Origin: Alphaproteobacteria bacterium
GTDB lineage: Bacteria > Pseudomonadota > Alphaproteobacteria > UBA9655
Direction: 5' to 3'
Assembly (NCBI GenBank): GCA_017992885.1
Contig: JAGONT010000021.1
Coordinates: 1-37,167, forward strand
DNA length: 37,167 bases
Under the pieces are notes generated by a model, which saw only the letters and a list, made by a program, of their open reading frames with translations, did not search any database and was not told the origin of the DNA. This document shows, piece by piece, positions 17,523 to 26,024 of the stretch. Numbering within the stretch: position 1 is the stretch's first letter; each line of letters opens with the position of its first letter. The translations under genes and the position numbers were made by a program.

Positions 17523-17550
17523 CATATAAGAAACAGAGGGGATCCAGCAA
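17523..17550 (-). promoter_or_regulatory. Candidate promoter for the lol operon
   Basis: On the minus strand TTGCTG (17550-17545) is followed after 16-18 bp by TATATGAT (17528-17521), about 30 bp before the GTG of the permease. Moderate match to sigma-70 sequences. Confidence 0.35.
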
Positions 17551-17642
17551 ATGATTTTCTTTGAAACCTTCATATCTGACAATTTTTTTAGCTTTCTTGT
17601 GGGGGGAGTGGGCAAAAGCATAGTACTGAGGACAAGCAATGA

Positions 17643-18263
17643 TTATTGTGGTTGCTTTTCTTGCAGAAAGAACGCATGGGCTAGAAAAAGAACCTGTCCT
17701 TCAAGGACTTGGATGCTTATCATGTTTTCATTCGTCTGATTGAAACAGGAATTAAACCCTGGAAAACAAAGCGTTTTATTTGTTAAATCCCACTTTAATC
17801 CTTGAGTAATAAGACGCGCCTGTGGCAAACCAATCAAAGAAACTTTCGTGTGAAGAGGCAGTTTAAGAGTGGTTTGGAATTGAGAAAGAACACTTCCATA
17901 CAAGGGAGGTGTATAAAGTAAGTTGCCAGGGGGGGATGCCATGAATACATTGATATTATTTAAGATATGATCTAAATCTCCTCCACTGCTGCCTAATATG
18001 ATTGTCGGTAACAACCCATGATTTGTAAGGTATGCCATGGATTTTTCATAATCGCATCGGTTCTGGTCTTCTACGTGAATACGTTCAACTTCTAGATGAG
18101 GATCGATACTATCTAAATCTCCAATAACAACATTTGGTGTAATACCTAGCTTATGTAATTTGTTAGCGGCTCCATCTGCCGCAATAACGGGTAATGATAA
18201 CGTTTTAAAGAAGTCTCTTGGTGGTAAGTCTCCATTAAGACATAAAATTGACTTATACATCAT
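17643..18263 (-). CDS. thiN: Thiamine pyrophosphokinase
   Basis: Transfers pyrophosphate from ATP to thiamine to give thiamine pyrophosphate (EC 2.7.6.2) in the cytosol. About 206 residues from the ATG at 18263: AADGAANKL, GDLDSIDP and DYEKSMAYL form the catalytic Asp-rich site, and GSSGGDLDHILNNI is the GGRxDHxLaN motif with Arg replaced by Asp. The C-terminal beta domain binds thiamine. The frame extends to 18371, but 18263 gives a 4-bp ATGA overlap with the upstream SemiSWEET gene, indicating translational coupling, and removes a Cys-rich non-homologous extension. The organism can thus use salvaged thiamine. No thiamine biosynthesis genes are nearby. Confidence 0.9.
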   Translation of the reverse strand: MMYKSILCLNGDLPPRDFFKTLSLPVIAADGAANKLHKLGITPNVVIGDLDSIDPHLEVERIHVEDQNRCDYEKSMAYLTNHGLLPTIILGSSGGDLDHILNNINVFMASPPGNLLYTPPLYGSVLSQFQTTLKLPLHTKVSLIGLPQARLITQGLKWDLTNKTLCFPGFNSCFNQTNENMISIQVLEGQVLFLAHAFFLQEKQPQ

Positions 18264-18517
18264 CTTTGAAAGTACAGTTTTTGACCCAGCAGAAAGCAAC
18301 TTGCACATAATCCAGCAACATTGGTCATAAGCACATAAGGAGAATTCGTCAAACCACCGTATAGCATCCACGCTAAAGAGCAGATAGAGAAGTTAAGTAA
18401 CATTAAGCCAGATAGATCTTGGACTGACCTGGTTTTTTGATTTTTATAAATTTGTGGCAAAAATCCTGCCACTGAAGTGACAGAGGCAATGATTCCTATG
18501 GTATCGATATAATTCAT
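18260..18517 (-). CDS. SemiSWEET (PQ-loop, MtN3-type) transporter
   Basis: An 85-residue, three-helix membrane protein; two copies would make a functional carrier. GFLPQIYK (18-25) holds the PQ motif (Pro21-Gln22), followed by KTRSVQDLS, Trp50 in the second helix and Asn66 (MTNVAG) in the third, the positions that line the sugar pocket in SemiSWEETs. Characterised members move sugars down a gradient. Its stop overlaps the thiN start and its own start lies 9 bp after tssE, so it appears to be in the tssE-thiN transcript. Overlap with thiN suggests the cargo could be thiamine or a precursor rather than a sugar. No clear SD before the ATG. Confidence 0.85.
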   Translation of the reverse strand: MNYIDTIGIIASVTSVAGFLPQIYKNQKTRSVQDLSGLMLLNFSICSLAWMLYGGLTNSPYVLMTNVAGLCASCFLLGQKLYFQR

Positions 18518-18526
18518 ATTTATGAT

Positions 18527-19015
18527 TTAAGCGGCCAGCTTGTGCGGAGCAAGAGCTCCATTTTTCAATCGTAAAGTGAAGTGTATCGATTTAAATAACG
18601 TAACATGTACGATATCCGCTGTAACAGCTACGGAAAGAGTTTGCGTCACAACATCATAATTTTCAACTTTTACATGAATATTCCGCAATCGTGGTTCTGC
18701 CATTTGAATGGCTGTTTCCACAAAGCGAGATATTTTTGACCAAGTTTGTGGATTCGATCCATTAAAATAGCTAAATCCGCCTAAACCATAAAAATCAGGA
18801 TATCCAAAAAAAGGGATAGTTTCGATATGATTTTCGTAAATGCTTTTTCTTAAGGTGCATCTTGTATTGAGTAAAATAGAAAGCTCATAAATGATAGACT
18901 CTTCAAGCTCTTGTTCGCTTAAAAGCTTGCTGTCAATTCCTTGATTTGATTCGTCCCCTACAATTCGATTAAAAAGAGGAGGGACAGACCCTCTCATAAT
19001 TTTTCTTGGCTTCAT
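18527..19015 (-). CDS. tssE: T6SS baseplate protein TssE (gp25-like)
   Basis: A 162-residue gp25/TssE-like protein that forms part of the baseplate wedge where the type VI sheath starts to assemble. Family marks are the helix ending in LLNTR (48-52), YGLGGF (76-81) and the EPRL segment (107-110) followed by the beta strands VKVENYDV and LSVAVTADI. GAGGG is close upstream of the ATG. A terminator separates it from hcp, and a TATAAT lies in front of it, so it is expressed apart from tssBC-hcp and probably together with the SemiSWEET and thiN genes behind it. Confidence 0.82.
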   Translation of the reverse strand: MKPRKIMRGSVPPLFNRIVGDESNQGIDSKLLSEQELEESIIYELSILLNTRCTLRKSIYENHIETIPFFGYPDFYGLGGFSYFNGSNPQTWSKISRFVETAIQMAEPRLRNIHVKVENYDVVTQTLSVAVTADIVHVTLFKSIHFTLRLKNGALAPHKLAA

Positions 19016-19056
19016 TCATCCCTCTCTACAGGAAAGTGTTATTCGTTCCTACTCTC

Positions 19057-19062
19057 ATTATA
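19057..19062 (-). promoter_or_regulatory. Candidate -10 box for tssE-SemiSWEET-thiN
   Basis: A perfect TATAAT on the minus strand between the hcp terminator and tssE, about 42 bp before the tssE ATG. The -35 is weak (AGGGTT 16 bp upstream, or TTCACA too close). Confidence 0.45.
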
Positions 19063-19087
19063 TCATTTTTTTTTTGTGAACCCTATA

Positions 19088-19119
19088 GAAAAAAGGCGAT
19101 TCCGGAGAATCGCCTTTTT
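19088..19119. terminator. Rho-independent terminator after hcp
   Basis: GGCGATTC-CGGA-GAATCGCC is a perfect 8-bp stem flanked by A6 and T5, so it works in both directions. It ends the tssB-tssC-hcp transcript before tssE. Confidence 0.93.
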
Positions 19120-19144
19120 ATGGATCAACACAAGTAATAGATTC

Positions 19145-19762
19145 TTATCCTCCAGCTGCAGGAGCTGTGGCTGCAGGAGCTGCTCCACCACCACCAGCTG
19201 CTGGTGGGGTAAGAACTCCTGTGGAGAAGTTAATTAGCGAAACAACAGAGCCTTGGGCAACTAATGTTTGTGGATTGTATGAGTTAAGCGTGTGGGTCAA
19301 TTGTTGCCATTGGAAGGTCACTTCCAGAGCATTGGCTAACCCTGTTCCCTGCTGGCTGGTTTCAGCGAGGTTTTTATAACTTGTAAATATTACATTCTCA
19401 AAGGCCCATATTTCAACAGCTGTGAGGACCCCGAGCATATCTTCAAGTCTATAAATAGTGATTGCAGGGATAGGTTGTCCTTGATTAAGACTATTTTCGA
19501 CATAAACTGAAGCGGGCGTTGGATAAATAACAATTCTCGCATCATATCCAATAAGTTGCCCAGATCCATAAGCACTGTTATTGGAAACGTTAGGATTCAG
19601 TTTTTTTTCCACAGTATAGTCAAATTCGTGCAGCCAATCTGGCTTGCTCGTGATCGTCGGGTCCAAATTCGTCATAGTGCTGGATCCTTCAGTACCGATG
19701 GCTACCACAAGGTCTGGAGTCATTGCACCGTTAGAATTTGATATCATTCTACTTTTTGGCAT
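19145..19762 (-). CDS. hcp: T6SS tube protein, Hcp-like
   Basis: A 205-residue protein placed directly after tssC. The section from about 75 to 170 (ITIYRLEDMLGVLTAVEI, SYKNLAE, LEVTFQWQQLTHTLNSYNP) reads like the beta-barrel strands of Hcp, whose hexamers stack to form the tube inside the TssBC sheath. Sequence identity to classical Hcp looks low, so the call leans on position and strand pattern. It is longer than typical Hcp (about 160-170), with an extended N-terminus and a Gly/Ala/Pro tail (GGGGAAPAATAPAAGG). No signal peptide. AAAGGAA is 7 nt before the ATG. A terminator follows, consistent with a high-copy tail component. Confidence 0.65.
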   Translation of the reverse strand: MPKSRMISNSNGAMTPDLVVAIGTEGSSTMTNLDPTITSKPDWLHEFDYTVEKKLNPNVSNNSAYGSGQLIGYDARIVIYPTPASVYVENSLNQGQPIPAITIYRLEDMLGVLTAVEIWAFENVIFTSYKNLAETSQQGTGLANALEVTFQWQQLTHTLNSYNPQTLVAQGSVVSLINFSTGVLTPPAAGGGGAAPAATAPAAGG

Positions 19763-19805
19763 TTTATGTTCCTTTCATTCTTTCATTGTTTTTTAATCTT
19801 TGCCA

Positions 19806-21359
19806 TCAATGTGCGCCGGGAGGAGGTAAAGTTGCAACCAGTCGCAAAGAGGCTGTTAGTTCTTCAAGTTGGAAGAAGGGTCTTAAGAAAACCACGGCCG
19901 TATAACTGCCTGGTTTTCCAGGGGCTTCTGTCACATCTACGCGTCCTTCCCGAAGGGGGAATGAGGCTTTAACAGCTTCTGGTGCAACGTCAGTGAGCAG
20001 TATATATTGGGCAAGCCATGTGTTCAGGAACACAGACACTTCTTGTCGAGACATGAAGGACCCAATCTTATCTCTCATCATCACCTTAATGTAGTGCGCA
20101 AAGCGTGAGGCGTTAAGCATATAAGGCAATCTTGCTGAAGTGCTTGCGTTAGCGTTCGCCGAATTGTCCACGTATTCTATAGGTTGCTGTGTTGTTTGCG
20201 AGCTAAAGAAAGCAGCATAGTCAGTGTCTTTGCAATAACATAAGGCCATAAAACCAAGGTCACTGAGCTCTTTTTCGCGCCGATCTGTAATTGCTGTTTC
20301 CGTTGGGCATTTTACAGCTAAATCTCCATCGGCTGTCTTGAAGGTATAAGCGGGTAAGTCAGAGACAAGTCCCCCTCCTTCAACCCCACGAATGGCGGCT
20401 GTCCATTTATAAAGCGCAAACGCAGCTGTGATGTTCTGGCCCATTGCGTAGGCAGCATTTCCCCAACAAAACTTATCATTACTTGTTCCATCAACTGATT
20501 CCTCATAATCAAATCCTTCAACAGGATTTGTGGCATTTCCATAAGGAAGTCGCATAAGTACATGAGGAAGGGTTAAAGTAAAGTAGCGAGAGTCATCGGT
20601 TGCTCGAAAACTCCTCCACTTGATGGCATCTGTACCATCAAAGAGTTTAGAAAGGTCTCGAGGCCCACTCAACTCAGTAAAACTGTCAAAGTTGAACATT
20701 GCTGGTGAAGCTGCTGCAATAAAAGGTGTATGCGCACAAGCGGCTGTATTGGAAATTAATGTTGCAAGTTCCACATCCTGAGCGTCTCGTCCAAATTCAA
20801 AATCGCCGATAAGACAGGAGAAAGGAACTCCGCCGTATGTTCCGTATTGCTCTTCATAAACCTTCTTAAAGAGCTGACTTTGGTCAAACTCAACAGCACG
20901 CTCTAGATCATCCAAGAGTTCTTGTTTAGTAATGACTAATAGTCTTAGCTTAAGCATTTCACCTGTTTCAGTTGCCATCACAAGCTTATGAAGGCCTCTC
21001 CAGGATCCTTCGAATTTCTGAAAAGCAGGATCATGGACAATTTCATCCATTTGTAAAGAAATGGCATTGTCTATCTTGCTGATTCTGCTGACAATAAAGG
21101 AATAGACATCGTTACCAATGCTTCCTTGAGGAGCTTCTGCAACTTGGCTTGCAAACTCAGCAAGCATTTGCTTTGCATTGTCAAGTTGGGAAGGGTCGCG
21201 AGCAAGTCTCCCATTTTGAATGATAGAATTGAGAAGACCCGAGCTGTCTCCGGAGCCACCTCCAGATCCACCTGCGCCTGCACTTATCGCTCCCTTTGCA
21301 GGAGAGCTTGTTTTAACGGTTCCAGCATCTGCTGGTGTATTTTTTGTATCGTCTGCCAT
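19806..21359 (-). CDS. tssC: T6SS contractile sheath large subunit TssC (VipB)
   Basis: A 517-residue VipB/EvpB-family sheath protein that pairs with TssB to build the contractile outer sheath in the cytoplasm. Conserved blocks are FEGSWRGLHKLVMAT (about 115), IGDFEFGRDAQDVE, FRATDDSRYFTLTLPHVLMR and the C-terminal MRDKIGSFMSRQEV and LREGRVDVTEAPGKPG. The first 50 residues are a Gly/Ser/Ala-rich linker, not seen in most TssC proteins. AAGGAG lies 8 nt before the ATG. It sits 37 bp after tssB. No clpV, tssF, tssG, tssK or membrane-complex genes are in the window. Confidence 0.95.
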   Translation of the reverse strand: MADDTKNTPADAGTVKTSSPAKGAISAGAGGSGGGSGDSSGLLNSIIQNGRLARDPSQLDNAKQMLAEFASQVAEAPQGSIGNDVYSFIVSRISKIDNAISLQMDEIVHDPAFQKFEGSWRGLHKLVMATETGEMLKLRLLVITKQELLDDLERAVEFDQSQLFKKVYEEQYGTYGGVPFSCLIGDFEFGRDAQDVELATLISNTAACAHTPFIAAASPAMFNFDSFTELSGPRDLSKLFDGTDAIKWRSFRATDDSRYFTLTLPHVLMRLPYGNATNPVEGFDYEESVDGTSNDKFCWGNAAYAMGQNITAAFALYKWTAAIRGVEGGGLVSDLPAYTFKTADGDLAVKCPTETAITDRREKELSDLGFMALCYCKDTDYAAFFSSQTTQQPIEYVDNSANANASTSARLPYMLNASRFAHYIKVMMRDKIGSFMSRQEVSVFLNTWLAQYILLTDVAPEAVKASFPLREGRVDVTEAPGKPGSYTAVVFLRPFFQLEELTASLRLVATLPPPGAH

Positions 21360-21396
21360 GATTTAACTCCTTAATCTTGAGCATCCTAAAGAATTG

Positions 21397-21894
21397 CTAT
21401 TTACTTGAGCTAAGCTCTTTTTGTAATTGAGCTAGAACATCAGGATTTTTAATAATGTTTTGAAGCTCAATGTCTAAAGCATCATTGCCATCTAATTTTG
21501 ACAATAGATCGGTCAGTTCCACTCTCTGTTGATAAAGATCTGCAAGAGGACCAACTTGACCGACAATATTAATCGGGTTAAGGTCATCTATTGATTTGAA
21601 AGAAAGAAGAACATTATGGTCGGGAAGGCTTCCTCCTAATACGTTTTTAACACGTAAGGGAAGTTGAGCAGTTAAAGACGCCATCACGTCATTAAAATTA
21701 TCTCGATCAATTTCAATGAACTTTCTTTCCTTTAAAGGCAGCAACGGTGTTGATGGTGTTCCCGCAAGGTCAGCCAAGATTCCCAGTACATAAGGAAGTT
21801 CATATCTTTGGGAAGCGCCCCCTGTTTGTACGTCGTAGGTAATTTGAACGCGAGGTGGACGAATGCGATCAAGTTTATGTTGTGTACTTGCCAT
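21397..21894 (-). CDS. tssB: T6SS contractile sheath small subunit TssB (VipA)
   Basis: A 165-residue VipA-family protein. RIRPPRVQITYDVQTGG at the N-terminus, ELPYVLGILADLAG and KERKFIEIDRDNFNDVM are the family's hallmark stretches, and the C-terminal helix (ELQNIIKNPDVLAQL) is the part that packs onto TssC. It is the first gene of the tssB-tssC-hcp run, preceded by AAGGGG. The 21895-22201 gap in front of it is AT-rich, and I could not place a confident promoter there. Confidence 0.95.
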   Translation of the reverse strand: MASTQHKLDRIRPPRVQITYDVQTGGASQRYELPYVLGILADLAGTPSTPLLPLKERKFIEIDRDNFNDVMASLTAQLPLRVKNVLGGSLPDHNVLLSFKSIDDLNPINIVGQVGPLADLYQQRVELTDLLSKLDGNDALDIELQNIIKNPDVLAQLQKELSSSK

Positions 21895-22201
21895 GGTAAT
21901 ATACCCCTTTCTTAATTTATTAATATTGTTAAAACTTTTTCTTCTATAATTTCATTAAATAGGAATCTTCTTAAAAATCGGTAAATTTTTATCATTATTT
22001 TTAAAATCAGTCTTTAATGAGCTGAAATAAAAGTATATTTTATAAATGGGAAAAAGGTAAAATTTGAGATAGTGATAAAATTATATATTTACAATTATTT
22101 ATTTAAATGTTTAATAAAATAAATATTTAAAAGTATTTTTTGAAATTATCTTAAGTTAAAAAGGAGGAAGAAGAATGGTTTGTTATTTAATTTTTAGGTG
22201 A
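21895..22201. other. Gap between tssB and parE; SD-preceded 8-codon ORF
   Basis: The only notable element is a strong AAGGAGG (22161-22167) followed on the plus strand by ATG at 22175 and an 8-residue ORF (MVCYLIFR, stop 22199-22201) that ends just where parE ends on the other strand. This could be chance or a gene remnant. No rho-independent terminator for parE is visible. Confidence 0.3.
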
Positions 22202-24163
22202 CTAAACATCTAAGTCGCGCACAAATTGTGCATTTTCTTGAATGTAGGTAAAACGCTTTTCAGGATTGCGTCCCATCAGATCATTAACAAAAGATGCAAT
22301 CGATTGACCACCACACTCAGGCGTCAGAAAAACCCTTTGCAAAATACGTTTTGCTGGATCCATGGTTGTTTCCTTAAGCTGGCTTGCTGGCATTTCTCCA
22401 AGTCCTTTAAAACGACTGATATCTACCTTTTTAGCTCCTTTAAATTCTGTCGCTAAAAGACGTTCTCGATGAGCATCATCATGGGCATAAAGGCTCTTGC
22501 CTCCCTGGGTTAAGCGGTAGAGAGGCGGCTTTGCAAGATACAAATACCCTTCTTTTACAATAGGATACATCTGCTGAAAGAAGAAAGTTATCAGAAGGGA
22601 GGCAATATGAGCGCCATCCACATCAGCATCTGTCATAATAATGACTCGCTCATAACGTAGCTTCGTCGGGTCACACTCTTTCCCAGCTCCACATCCAAGG
22701 GCTAAGATCATATCGGCAATTTCTTGGTTAGCCTTCATTTTATCGACGGTAGCGCTCGCAACATTCAAAATTTTTCCTCGTAGCGGAAGAATGGCTTGAG
22801 TTTTCCGATCCCGAGCTTGCTTTGCAGAACCCCCCGCTGAATCTCCTTCCACGAGGAATATTTCAGTTCCTTTCGCCACCCCAATGCTGCAATCAGCAAG
22901 TTTTCCAGGAAGGCGCAATTTACGTGTTGCAGACGCTCGGCCAATATCTTTGGCCTGCTTACGACGCAAACGCTCTTCCATTTGCTCAATACTATAGTCG
23001 AGCAAACTGCGAGCAGCTTCAGGATTTGCAGTTAACCAATGATCAAAATGATCTTTGAGGCTGACCTCTACAAGTCGACTTGCTTCTTGTGAAACGAGTT
23101 TTTCTTTTGTTTGGCCCTGAAATTGAGGATTTCGTAAAAACACTGATATAATACAAGAAGTTCCTGCAAAGCAGTCGTCTGCTGTGAGTTGACTGGCCTT
23201 TTTATTGTTAACCCGTTCACCATAAGCACGAAATCCACGGACAATGGCTTGACGAAAACCTGTCTCATGAGTTCCCCCTTCGGGGGTTATAATTGTGTTG
23301 CAGTATGAAGTATAAAATCCTTCTCGTTCTAAAGACCAAGCAATGGCCCATTCAAGATGACCTTCCTCTTCAGGAAAGTTAGCTTCTCCTATAAAAGGAG
23401 CTGGTGTAATGAGTGTTGCTCCTTCCAGGGTCTCGTTTAAGTAGTCTACAATTCCTCCAGGAAAATGGAAAATTGCTTTGGGAGGAAGGTTGTCGTGGCA
23501 CAAGAGCTCATCACACTGCCAATGGATCGTAACCCCCTTAAAAAGATAGGCCTTAGAGCGAGCCATTTTATAGAGGAGTGAAGGCTTCAATTTTGCCTCA
23601 CCAAATATCTTTGGATCAGGCCAAAAACGAATGAGAGTACCTTTACGATGAGGGCTGGGTCCTATCTTGTCTAATGATGTAAGAGGATGTCCCTCAGCGT
23701 ATTCCTGACGCCATAATTCACGATTTGCAGAAATTTCAACAATTAAACGTTCTGAAAGAGCATTGACCACGGATAGTCCTACCCCATGAAGTCCCCCTGA
23801 AGTATTATAAGATTTTCCACCAAACTTTGCTCCTGAATGCAAAGTAGTTAAGATAACCTCTAGCGCAGATTTATTTGGAAATTTAGGATGGGGATCAATG
23901 GGAATTCCTCGACCATTATCCCTAACGGCAATGGATCCATCACTATGAACCATAAGATCAATACGCGTTGCGTGACCGGCAATGGCTTCATCCATTGCGT
24001 TGTCTAAGATTTCGATGACAAGGTGATGCAAGGCTCTTTCGTCTGTTCCGCCTATATACATGCCTGGACGACGACGGACAGGCTCTAATCCCTCTAAGAC
24101 TTCTATGTCTTTGGCGGAATAACTTTCAGAGGTGGCTTGAGGTTTGGAAAAAAGTTCACTCAT
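22202..24163 (-). CDS. parE: DNA topoisomerase IV subunit B
   Basis: ATPase subunit of topoisomerase IV, which unlinks daughter chromosomes. GHKL domain: LEGLEPVRRRPGMYIGG, EILDNAMDEAIAG, DNGRGIP and SGGLHGVGLSVVNALS. The TOPRIM domain has EGDSAGGSAKQ and TDADVDGAHIASLL, and the C-terminus has FKGLGEMPASQLKETTMDP. At about 650 residues it is ParE size, shorter than GyrB. The frame runs up to a TTG at 24199; ATGs at 24172 and 24163 are better, and I prefer 24163 (MSELFSKP) by analogy with other alphaproteobacterial ParE proteins, since no start has a clear SD. It follows ctrA on the same strand. Confidence 0.95.
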   Translation of the reverse strand: MSELFSKPQATSESYSAKDIEVLEGLEPVRRRPGMYIGGTDERALHHLVIEILDNAMDEAIAGHATRIDLMVHSDGSIAVRDNGRGIPIDPHPKFPNKSALEVILTTLHSGAKFGGKSYNTSGGLHGVGLSVVNALSERLIVEISANRELWRQEYAEGHPLTSLDKIGPSPHRKGTLIRFWPDPKIFGEAKLKPSLLYKMARSKAYLFKGVTIHWQCDELLCHDNLPPKAIFHFPGGIVDYLNETLEGATLITPAPFIGEANFPEEEGHLEWAIAWSLEREGFYTSYCNTIITPEGGTHETGFRQAIVRGFRAYGERVNNKKASQLTADDCFAGTSCIISVFLRNPQFQGQTKEKLVSQEASRLVEVSLKDHFDHWLTANPEAARSLLDYSIEQMEERLRRKQAKDIGRASATRKLRLPGKLADCSIGVAKGTEIFLVEGDSAGGSAKQARDRKTQAILPLRGKILNVASATVDKMKANQEIADMILALGCGAGKECDPTKLRYERVIIMTDADVDGAHIASLLITFFFQQMYPIVKEGYLYLAKPPLYRLTQGGKSLYAHDDAHRERLLATEFKGAKKVDISRFKGLGEMPASQLKETTMDPAKRILQRVFLTPECGGQSIASFVNDLMGRNPEKRFTYIQENAQFVRDLDV

Positions 24164-24230
24164 GTCGCGCATTATGGTCAAGAAAAAAGTTAAACGCAAG
24201 GCCCCAAGTAAAGTATTACCTGAATGGTGC

Positions 24231-24962
24231 TTAAGCTCTTTGCGTTAAAATTTTTCCAAGAGTAGGCAGTGGGGCTGTGTTGTCCTCAGAGGAATCCTTA
24301 AGAACATAACCGCGTCCCCAAACGGTTTCGATATAATTTTCTCCATCAAGTGCATCACACAGCTTCTTGCGGAGCTTGCAGATAAATACATCAATAATTT
24401 TAAGTTCCGGTTCGTCAATGCCCCCATAAAGATGATTTAAAAACATTTCTTTTGTGAGGGTTGATCCTTTACGAAGAGAGAGAAGCTCTAGGATTGCGTA
24501 TTCTTTCCCAGTTAATCTGACAGAACGGCCATCAATCTCAACAGTTCGCGCTTGCAAATTTACAACCAGTCGTCCGGTACGAATAATGGATTCTGCATGG
24601 CCTTTTGATCGACGAATGATGGCTTGTACACGAGCGGTTAGCTCATTTTTATTAAAGGGTTTTGTTAAATAATCATCCGCGCCAAATCCTAAGCCTTTTA
24701 CCTTATCGGAAATCTCACTTAGACCAGAAAGGATGAGGATTGGGGTAAGAATATGGGCAGCTCGAAGACGCCTTAAAACCTCGTATCCATCCATATCCGG
24801 AAGCATAAGGTCAAGAATAATAAGATCATAATCGTAAAGTTTGCCGATTTCGAGTCCGTCTTCTCCCAGATCTGTTGTATCTACAACAAATCCCTCAGCT
24901 CGTAAAGTCAACTCCACAGTTTTTGCTGTCGTTGAATCGTCTTCAACTAATAGTACACGCAT
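24231..24962 (-). CDS. ctrA: Cell-cycle response regulator CtrA
   Basis: OmpR-type response regulator of 243 residues. Receiver: acidic pair EDD (7-9), phosphoacceptor Asp51 (LDLMLPD), Lys101. The DNA-binding winged helix includes [17 protein letters not shown] and [14 protein letters not shown], near-identical to CtrA of Caulobacter. In that species phospho-CtrA controls division, DNA methylation and replication initiation; in obligate intracellular relatives its targets are often envelope and developmental genes. The C-terminus ends in RA rather than the AA degron seen in Caulobacter, so ClpXP control may differ. A perfect CtrA box lies about 88 bp upstream (25050-25064), which suggests autoregulation. 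Confidence 0.96.
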   Translation of the reverse strand: MRVLLVEDDSTTAKTVELTLRAEGFVVDTTDLGEDGLEIGKLYDYDLIILDLMLPDMDGYEVLRRLRAAHILTPILILSGLSEISDKVKGLGFGADDYLTKPFNKNELTARVQAIIRRSKGHAESIIRTGRLVVNLQARTVEIDGRSVRLTGKEYAILELLSLRKGSTLTKEMFLNHLYGGIDEPELKIIDVFICKLRKKLCDALDGENYIETVWGRGYVLKDSSEDNTAPLPTLGKILTQRA

Positions 24963-25049
24963 TAGTCCTCCTCCCTGTAGAGGGTATTGGTATTTCGTTT
25001 TTTCTACGAGACATATACCTTTGTTTCTTAATTTTTAGCAAGGATTCAG

Positions 25050-25064
25050 TTAATTTTTGGTTAA
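25050..25064. promoter_or_regulatory. CtrA binding site TTAA-N7-TTAA upstream of ctrA
   Basis: TTAA at 25050-25053 and 25061-25064, spaced exactly 7 bp, is the full CtrA consensus. Its place about 88 bp before the ctrA ATG makes it more credible than similar matches elsewhere in the window. No other element was seen in 24963-25178. Confidence 0.6.
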
Positions 25065-25178
25065 TTTATTCGCTACTCTAAAAAAAAACATTTTTGGGAT
25101 AAAGCGAGCTTATAAGAACTAATAGTCGAAAATCAATCTAACACACTTAGGCTGTTACTATTTTTCTGATTTAAAATA

Positions 25179-26024
25179 TTAACGATTCATTCCTATTGCC
25201 CGTTCAATGCCGGCAAGATCTTTAAAAGTCGATAGGATGTTATAACCTGACTGCTGGAAGATGACTTCCACATCATTTTTTTGTCCTGCACCTATCTCAA
25301 AGATAGCAAAACCTTTAGGCGTGAGAAAAGGCTTAATTGCTTGAGAAAGGATACGATAACAGGCAAGACCGTCTTTCCCCGCAAAAAGGGCTTGAGGGGG
25401 ATCATAGTCGCGAACTGCTTTTTCAAGTTTTTCATGTTCTGTGAGTGGTATATAAGGGGGATTACTAACGATAATATCAAATGAGCCTTTTAGATTTTCT
25501 GTCCAATTGGAGGAAAGAAAAGTGGAACGTTCTTCAACACCATTGAGGATTGCATTTGTACGAGCCATCGAAAGAGTTTCTTTATGAAGGTCAACACCAA
25601 CGCCAATTGCCGATTTAAGCTCATGCAGCAAGCTAATGAGAAGGCAGCCGGTTCCGGTTCCTAAATCTAAGAGGCGCCATGGATTTGCCGTTCGAGGTCC
25701 TATCCATCGCAAAACCCCTTCCACTAAAACTTCAGTTTCTGGTCTGGGATCGAGGGTGTGGGCATTCAGATGAAAGGGAAGGCTCCAAAATTCTCGTACG
25801 CCTTTTATCCGAGATAGTGGTTCTCCTTGAAGTCGTCTGTTTAACCAATCTTGAATTTTGTTGTCTTCGTTGGGAGAGGTGAGGGTGGTGAGGTTTAAGG
25901 TTATAAAAGAATTTTCTTGCCCTAACGCTGCAGCTAAGAGCCATTTTGCTTCTTGCTGTGCGTTTTGAAAACCTGCGTTTGCAAGAGCTTTTTCAGCTAT
26001 AATGTACCATTCCTTAAGAGTCAT
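25179..26024 (-). CDS. prmC: Release-factor glutamine methyltransferase
   Basis: Methylates the Gln of the GGQ loop in RF1 and RF2 using S-adenosylmethionine. A 281-residue protein with an N-terminal helical domain, RPETE (94-98), SAM motif I LDLGTGTGC (119-127) and the catalytic NPPYIP (188-193). Normal length. Its ATG shares one base with the nth stop (TAATG), so the two are translationally coupled. It is the last gene of hprK-dapB-nth-prmC. Confidence 0.95.
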   Translation of the reverse strand: MTLKEWYIIAEKALANAGFQNAQQEAKWLLAAALGQENSFITLNLTTLTSPNEDNKIQDWLNRRLQGEPLSRIKGVREFWSLPFHLNAHTLDPRPETEVLVEGVLRWIGPRTANPWRLLDLGTGTGCLLISLLHELKSAIGVGVDLHKETLSMARTNAILNGVEERSTFLSSNWTENLKGSFDIIVSNPPYIPLTEHEKLEKAVRDYDPPQALFAGKDGLACYRILSQAIKPFLTPKGFAIFEIGAGQKNDVEVIFQQSGYNILSTFKDLAGIERAIGMNR

